From positions 1-64,000 of the forward strand of contig CAYQDR010000010.1 in the NCBI GenBank assembly GCA_964416315.1: a DNA stretch of 64,000 bases. The letters are read 5' to 3'. Shown piece by piece: positions 59,659 to 64,000 of this stretch. Position numbers and translations under genes: made by a program. Source of the DNA: CAYQDR01 sp964416315 (GTDB taxonomy: Bacteria; Methylomirabilota; Methylomirabilia; Rokubacteriales; DASRDR01). The notes under the pieces are model-generated. The model was given only the letters and a program-made list of their open reading frames with translations, did not search any database and was not told where the DNA came from. How positions within the stretch are numbered: position 1 is the stretch's first letter; each line of letters opens with the position of its first letter.

Positions 59659-60624
59659 CTACTCGATGACTTGGTCCGCCCGGATCAGCACCGTCGGCGG
59701 GATCGTCAGGCCGAGCGCCTTGGCGGTCTTCAGATTGATGATGAGCTCGAACCTGGTGGGTTGCTCGACCGGTAGATCGCCCGGCTTGGCGCCCTTGAGG
59801 ATCTTGTGGACGTAGGTGGCGGCGCGCGGGTACATGTCGAGAGTGCTCGCGTAGGCCATAAGACCACCGGCCTCCGCATGGCCCTTCAGCTCGTATACGG
59901 CTGGCAGGCGGCTCTTTGCCGCGAGCTCCGCGAGCCGTGTTCGGTGCTGAAAGAACATCGGGTCCCCAACCACGTAGAGAGCGCCCGCGCGCTCTCTAGT
60001 CATCGCCGCGAAGACGCTGTCGAATTCCTCAGGACCCTGCGCCTTCAGGATTTGAAGTTGCACCCCCAACGACCGTCCCGCGACCTCCACCTCTCTCAGT
60101 CTGAGTACGTGCATTGGATTGGCCGGATTCCAGAGGACGGCCACCCGGGAGAGGTTGGGGACCGCCTCCTTGAGCAGCTCCAGATGTTTGCCGACTATCT
60201 CCATGCCGGCAAGGAGGGTCAGCCCCGTGATGTTCCCGCCCGGCCGCGCCAAGCTGGCGATGAGGCCCATCCGGACAGGATCGGCCACTGCCACCATGAT
60301 GATGGGGATCGTCTTAGTCGCGTTCTTCGCTGCTAGGGTCCCTGGGTAAGTTGACGCCACGATGAGGTCAACCCTGAGTGAGACCAACTCGGCCGCGAAG
60401 TCCGGGAAGCGCTCCAACCTCCCCTTCGACCAACGCCATTCGATAGCCGTGTTCGACCCCTCCACGTAACCGAGTTGGCGCAAGGCCTGCCGAAATGCCT
60501 CCCAGCCCGGCGAGTCCGCGAGAGCAAGCACACCTATCCGGTAGACCTTCCCTGCCTGCTGCGCCTCGGCGGCGAGCGGCGCGGCGAGGAGGGCGAGGGC
60601 AAGGGCTGCGGCCACGCGCCTCAT
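59659..60624 (-). CDS. ABC transporter substrate-binding protein, PF04392 family
   Basis: A 321-residue secreted protein with a signal peptide ending AEAQQAG. Family pattern: YRIGVLALADSPGWEAFRQALRQLGYVEG, ASLARPGGNITGLTLLAGMEIVGKHLELLKEAVP, RVAVLWNPANP, and the C-terminal NLKTAKALGLTIPPTVLIRADQVIE. Members occur in long tandem arrays in this type of genome and their ligands are mostly unknown. Start overlaps the stop of the fragment before it, so they were one operon. Confidence 0.9.
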   Translation of the reverse strand: MRRVAAALALALLAAPLAAEAQQAGKVYRIGVLALADSPGWEAFRQALRQLGYVEGSNTAIEWRWSKGRLERFPDFAAELVSLRVDLIVASTYPGTLAAKNATKTIPIIMVAVADPVRMGLIASLARPGGNITGLTLLAGMEIVGKHLELLKEAVPNLSRVAVLWNPANPMHVLRLREVEVAGRSLGVQLQILKAQGPEEFDSVFAAMTRERAGALYVVGDPMFFQHRTRLAELAAKSRLPAVYELKGHAEAGGLMAYASTLDMYPRAATYVHKILKGAKPGDLPVEQPTRFELIINLKTAKALGLTIPPTVLIRADQVIE

Positions 60625-60830
60625 TGGATCAGCTCATCGGCCCGGATGAGGATCGACTGCGGGATCGTGAGCCCGAGCGCCTTCGCGGTCTTGAGGTTCA
60701 CTACCAGGTAGAAGCGAGTGGGCCTCTCGATGGGGACGTCACCTGCCCTGGCTCCCCGGAGAATCCTGTCCACAGTCGATGCCGCCGGGATGAACAAGCG
60801 GTTCACATCGGGCCCGTAGTGCGCATTTCG
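60621..60830 (-). pseudogene. PF04392 SBP, C-terminal remnant
   Basis: Only about the last 66 residues of a PF04392 protein remain: YGPDVNRLFIPAASTVDRILRGARAGD, then NLKTAKALGLTIPQSILIRADELIQ. Upstream of about 60830 the homology stops and GATC-rich sequence begins. The matching N-terminal half of such a gene is found 2.6 kb away at 63439-63924. The stop overlaps the intact SBP start. Confidence 0.75.
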
Positions 60831-60989
60831 GCGATCGTGATCACGTCGATCGCTTCATCGTGATCAGCTCGATCGGGGATCATGATCGGAGCGGAGCGAC
60901 GCTGGGCGGCGGCGGCTCGCTCTCGAGCTTCTCCTCCTTTCGCCGTGAGGGTCCTGCTCAGAAAATCACGGCCGATCAGTGGCTCACGA

Positions 60990-61900
60990 TCAGGCGGCCG
61001 GTTCGAGAATCACACGGTAGCCTTGGCGCTCGAGCAATTGGATCGCGCGCCGCCTGACCCTCTCAGCGTGGCGACGGTCATAGTAGTCGGCGCCCGGCTC
61101 ACGGTACGTGGTGCCCTCGGCCAAGAGGTGATAGACCACCCGGAGCATTGCGTGCGCCACCGCCACCACGGCTTTCTTGTGCCCACGATGCCGCATGACG
61201 CGGCGGTACCGCGCCCCCAGCGCGCTGCCCTCGACGCGGATCCCGGCCCACGCCGCTTCGACCAGGGCCGTGCGGAGCCAGCGGTTGCCTCGGCGGGTTC
61301 TCCCGGATCGATGCTTGCCGGCGCTCTCATTGTTGCCGGGACAGATCGCCGCCCAACTGGCCAAGTGAATGCTCGCTCGGGAAATAGCTCATGTCCACGC
61401 CGAGCTCGGCGATGAGCACCTCGGCCGTGCGCCGATCGATCCCGGGGATCGTGTCCAGCTGTGTCAGGGGCTGGGCGAACGGGGCGAGCCGCCCCTCGAC
61501 TTCCGCACTCACTGCACTGATCGCCTCCTCCAGATAGTCCACGTGCGCCAGGAGCTGACTGACCAGAAACGCGTGGTGCGGCCGGAAACGCCCGGTCAGT
61601 GCTTCGCGCAACGCCGGCAGCTTCTTGCGCAACCGGCCCCGGGCCAGGTCAGCCAGGACCTCGGGGTCCGTCGTGCCGTGGACGAGCGCCTCCAGCATCG
61701 CGCGGCCCGACACCCCCAGGATGTTGGTGGCCACCGACGCCAGCTTGATCCCAGCGTCCTGCAGCAACTTGTGCAGGCGGTTGGCGGCCCGGGTCCGCTC
61801 CTCGATCAGCACCCGACGATGCCGCGTCAGATCGCGGAGCTCGCGAATCGGCGCCGGCGGTACGAAGCTGCCCCGCAGCAGCCTCGTCGCTCGCCTCCGA
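60990..61900 (-). pseudogene. IS110 family transposase remnant, frameshifted and truncated
   Basis: Reading on the - strand, an upstream frame carries PPAPIRELRDLTRHRRVLIEERTRAANRLHKLLQDAGIKL, ATNILGVSGRAMLEALVHGTTDPEVL and DTIPGIDRRTAEVLIAELG. The frame then shifts near 61360 and continues with PGNNESAGKHRSGRTRRGNRWLR and HKKAVVAVAHAMLRVVYHLL. These are the C-terminal parts of IS110 (Transposase_20) enzymes. The N-terminal DEDD catalytic domain is missing, so it cannot be active. Confidence 0.85.
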
Positions 61901-61923
61901 GCCGAGCCTGCCCTGACTTCCCG

Positions 61924-62946
61924 TTACCCTTTCAGCTCCCTCTTCAGCTCGTCGAGGAAGCGCCAGTCAGCGCCCTGGGCGATGATCTTCTGAGGGCTGG
62001 ACTTGATCATTCCAGCCTCGTGGAGGCGCAAGGCATAGAATCGCACCGTATCCTCGGGATTGTAGTCGCGCCACCGGCCGTAGGGCACGTCCCGCATGCT
62101 CTGTAGCGCGTACTCGTAGTTCTTTGTCAGCTCCAAGCCGGTTAACGTCTTGGCGGCGCGCTCGGGCTCCAGAGCACACACACCGTCGGCCTTCAGGATC
62201 GCCCGCACCGCGCGCTTCGTGGCCACGGGGTGTCTGCGGACGAACTCCCGATTGGCCATCACAAAGCAGCAGAAGTATTGGGACCACGGGCGGTCCACGG
62301 CGCTGGCCAGCAGGACGCGGCCGATCCCCTTCGCCCGCAGCTCTTGGGGGTCGGGCGGAAACCCCAGGTAGGCATCGACCTTGCCCTCGGCCAGCAGCAT
62401 CTTGGCCTCTGGCGCCGGACGCACGAGGAAGTTGACGTCCTTCGCTGGGTCCAGCCCGACGTGGGCCAGGATGGCCAGCAGGAAGACGTGGGGCACGGCC
62501 TGGATTCCCGGCACGACGATCGTCTTCCCTTTGAGGTCACGGACCGACCGCACCCGATCCGTCGCGAATAGCTCGAAGCATCCCACGTGGACGCCGGCCA
62601 AGAACGAGATGTTCGCGCCGCGATCTACTTCGAGGACGCCCGGCGCGATGAACCACTGGAGCATGTCCAGGTCCCCGGTCCGGAGACGCTCGAACGCTCG
62701 AGTTCCCTCTCCTGGGAACTCCACGTACTGGACCTCGGTGAACCCCTCGGCCCGCAGCAGCTCCTGGGCGACGTACTGCGGCGCCATGCAGAGGCTGGGA
62801 AACTTGATGAGCCGGAGCCGCGTCGTCTCCGGCGGCGCATCACCCGCGGCGCGCTCAGGTCGCATCCCGAGGAGGCTCGCTGTTCCCGCCAGCGTCAGCG
62901 CACCCACGAACCCTCGTCGGCTCCAGCTTTCACGTCGGTCACTCAT
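61924..62946 (-). CDS. ABC transporter substrate-binding protein, SsuA/THI5 (NMT1) type
   Basis: A 340-residue protein with a Tat-like signal (SRRGFVGALTLAGTASLLG). Features: RLIKFPSLCMAPQYVAQELLRAEGFTEVQYVEF, DMLQWFIAPGVLEVDRGANISFLAGVHVGCFELFA, VRSVRDLKGKTIVVPG, and EAKMLLAEGKVDAYLGFPP. The family binds nitrate, sulfonates, pyrimidine precursors and similar. No permease or ATPase is adjacent; it lies inside the block that broke the PF04392 operon. Confidence 0.88.
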   Translation of the reverse strand: MSDRRESWSRRGFVGALTLAGTASLLGMRPERAAGDAPPETTRLRLIKFPSLCMAPQYVAQELLRAEGFTEVQYVEFPGEGTRAFERLRTGDLDMLQWFIAPGVLEVDRGANISFLAGVHVGCFELFATDRVRSVRDLKGKTIVVPGIQAVPHVFLLAILAHVGLDPAKDVNFLVRPAPEAKMLLAEGKVDAYLGFPPDPQELRAKGIGRVLLASAVDRPWSQYFCCFVMANREFVRRHPVATKRAVRAILKADGVCALEPERAAKTLTGLELTKNYEYALQSMRDVPYGRWRDYNPEDTVRFYALRLHEAGMIKSSPQKIIAQGADWRFLDELKRELKG

Positions 62947-63438
62947 GGGGAGCTCCTCCCATACGCAGGGACCGATTCGACTCCCGGCTCCGTCAAGGCC
63001 ACCTCTGTCGCCTTCATCAGAGGAAGCGGTACTATCTCTGCTGCCAGAACCGTCTTACGCTGCGTGGCCTGCCGCGTATCTTGGCGCACCTCGCTGGCGA
63101 AACGGCGGGCGGGGCATGGGGAGAACATCCGGTCCGCCGAGCTCCGCACGGCAGCCGGGCCACGGTGCATCGTGGTGCACGGGTAGGATAGCCGAACCGT
63201 CAAACCCCCCGCAACGCGCGGGGGCCGCACGGTGACGTGGCTCGATTCGCAGGGAGCATGCCTCTCCGGCCCCCGTGCCGCTCCCCCCGCGGGGCGCGGG
63301 GGCGCCGGCGTGCGAGCGGGCGATCTGGCGGCATCGAGCGTCACCGAAAGATTCGAGCCGCCACTGTGGTCCCATATACACTCTGAGGGGCATCATCGGC
63401 CCGTGACACCGCCCGCCGGTCTCCGGGGATTCGGCTTC
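62947..63438. other. Gap between SBP gene and SBP fragment
   Basis: No gene I can support in these 492 bases. The open frame of the broken SBP runs on through it to 63055 but loses all resemblance to the family after 63439. The area near 63340-63440 is where the two sequences join. Confidence 0.5.
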
Positions 63439-63924
63439 ATTCTTAAGTAGCTCGAGGCGCTTGCCGTTCAACTCCGGCAGGTCCAGGAAGACACCCGTGA
63501 CATTCCCGCCTGGCCTTGCCAGGCTCGCCGCCAGCCCGCTTGCGATCGGGTCCGTCTCCATGTCGACGGCGACGATGGGGGTCCGAGTCGTGGCGGACTT
63601 CGCCGCACAAACCGCGGCCGAGCCGACGGCGAGGATCGCGTCGGCGTCGAGGCGCACCAGCTCGGTCGCCAAGTCACGGTACCGCCCAGCGGTCCCATCC
63701 GATCGGCGGCACTCGACGACGAGATTCTTGCCCTCGACATGACCGAGTTCTCGCAACCGTTCTACGAAGCCGCGCGTCCCCGTTGCCTCCAGATGAGTCG
63801 GGCAAAGACCCGACGTGAGGATGCCCACCACTGCGATCCTCCCCGTCTGCTCTGCGTAGGCCGCGAGCAGCAGAAACGAGCTCCCGAGCGTCAACCCGGA
63901 GACGAAGGCTCGCCGAGTGATCAT
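63439..63924 (-). pseudogene. PF04392 SBP, N-terminal remnant
   Basis: About 162 residues from a Tat-type start (MITRRAFVSGLTLGSSFLLL) through ASLARPGGNVTGVFLDLPEL to NGKRLELLKN, exactly where PF04392 proteins continue with the second lobe. The sequence after it is unrelated. The start overlaps the stop of the next upstream SBP (ATGA). With the C-terminal remnant at 60621-60830 it probably represents one interrupted gene that has also lost its middle. Confidence 0.8.
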
Positions 63925-64000
63925 TCGATCACCTGATCCGCCCGGATCAGCATGGACTGAGGAATCGTCAGCCCGAGCGCCTTCGCCATCTTGAGGTTGA
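63921..64000 (-). CDS. PF04392 SBP, C-terminal end (runs off the window)
   Basis: The last 25 residues (LKMAKALGLTIPQSMLIRADQVIE and a stop) match the C-terminal tail of the two other PF04392 proteins in this region. The rest lies outside the window. It shows that the tandem array continues to the right. Confidence 0.8.
   Translation of the reverse strand, partial: NLKMAKALGLTIPQSMLIRADQVIE

Noticed and set aside
63055..63438. Continuation of the broken PF04392 SBP as a fused new gene
   Set aside because: The frame stays open by chance in G+C-rich DNA; the sequence after 63439 has no family resemblance and looks like low-complexity translation.
1..64000. CRISPR arrays, rRNA genes, prophage structural genes
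   Set aside because: No evenly spaced identical repeats with variable spacers, no rRNA-like sequence and no phage structural proteins were seen; the tandem decamers at 59503-59540 have no spacers.

Overview
The window is very G+C-rich bacterial DNA. It has short intergenic gaps, many overlapping start/stop pairs, a Pup-type proteasome locus and many solute-binding-protein transporters. A complete mpa-dop-prcB-prcA-pafA cluster outside an obvious actinobacterial context, with rich ABC/TRAP transport, fits a soil lineage such as Candidatus Rokubacteria or another Methylomirabilota. That placement is inference; there is no rRNA here to confirm it.

Layout. 1-9531: sugar-type ABC transport genes. 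There is one SBP plus two permeases on the + strand, then an SBP and two permease pairs on the - strand with a broken small ORF between the pairs. No ATPase is present. A cupin protein and an NHL-type propeller protein lie between them. 9769-15281: two MFS transporters, a GAF protein, a DUF1015 protein, a small membrane protein and a CBS-BON protein. 15404-18705: a TRAP transporter (dctM-dctQ-dctP). 19162-25872: the proteasome operon on the - strand, behind a strong sigma70-like promoter; no Pup gene is visible. 26198-32161: a peptide/opine-type ABC system with two SBPs, one unknown secreted protein and two permeases, again without ATPase. 32250-46001: housekeeping genes in conserved order: thioesterase, yebC-ruvC-ruvA-ruvB, DUF2905, SpoIID-like, csaA, queA-tgt-yajC-secD-secF, rel. 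46027-49037: small membrane protein, haloacetate-dehalogenase-like hydrolase, metallopeptidase, an AbiEi-like DNA-binding protein behind a nested palindromic operator, and two tiny lysine-rich ORFs. 49140-58366: rpmB, recG, rsmD, coaD, an unknown 585-residue protein, two aminotransferases and a Clp1-like kinase. 58438-59084: an RHH/PIN toxin-antitoxin pair. 59085-64000: accessory DNA with the 3' half of a tRNA-Glu gene inside an att-like block, a tandem PF04392 SBP operon that has been broken, an IS110 remnant and a SsuA/THI5-like SBP.

Three dispersed repeat families (A, B and C below) sit mostly inside operons. Families A and B keep their hairpins through compensatory base changes, so they look like structured elements rather than random intergenic DNA. 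One family A copy between secD and secF is flanked by an exact 50-bp direct repeat.

The least-explained items are the two tandem lysine micro-ORFs at 48888-49037, the missing Pup with a family B element in its usual place, the structured repeat families, the 60-bp nested palindrome at 47733-47792, and the att-like block at 59273-59566.
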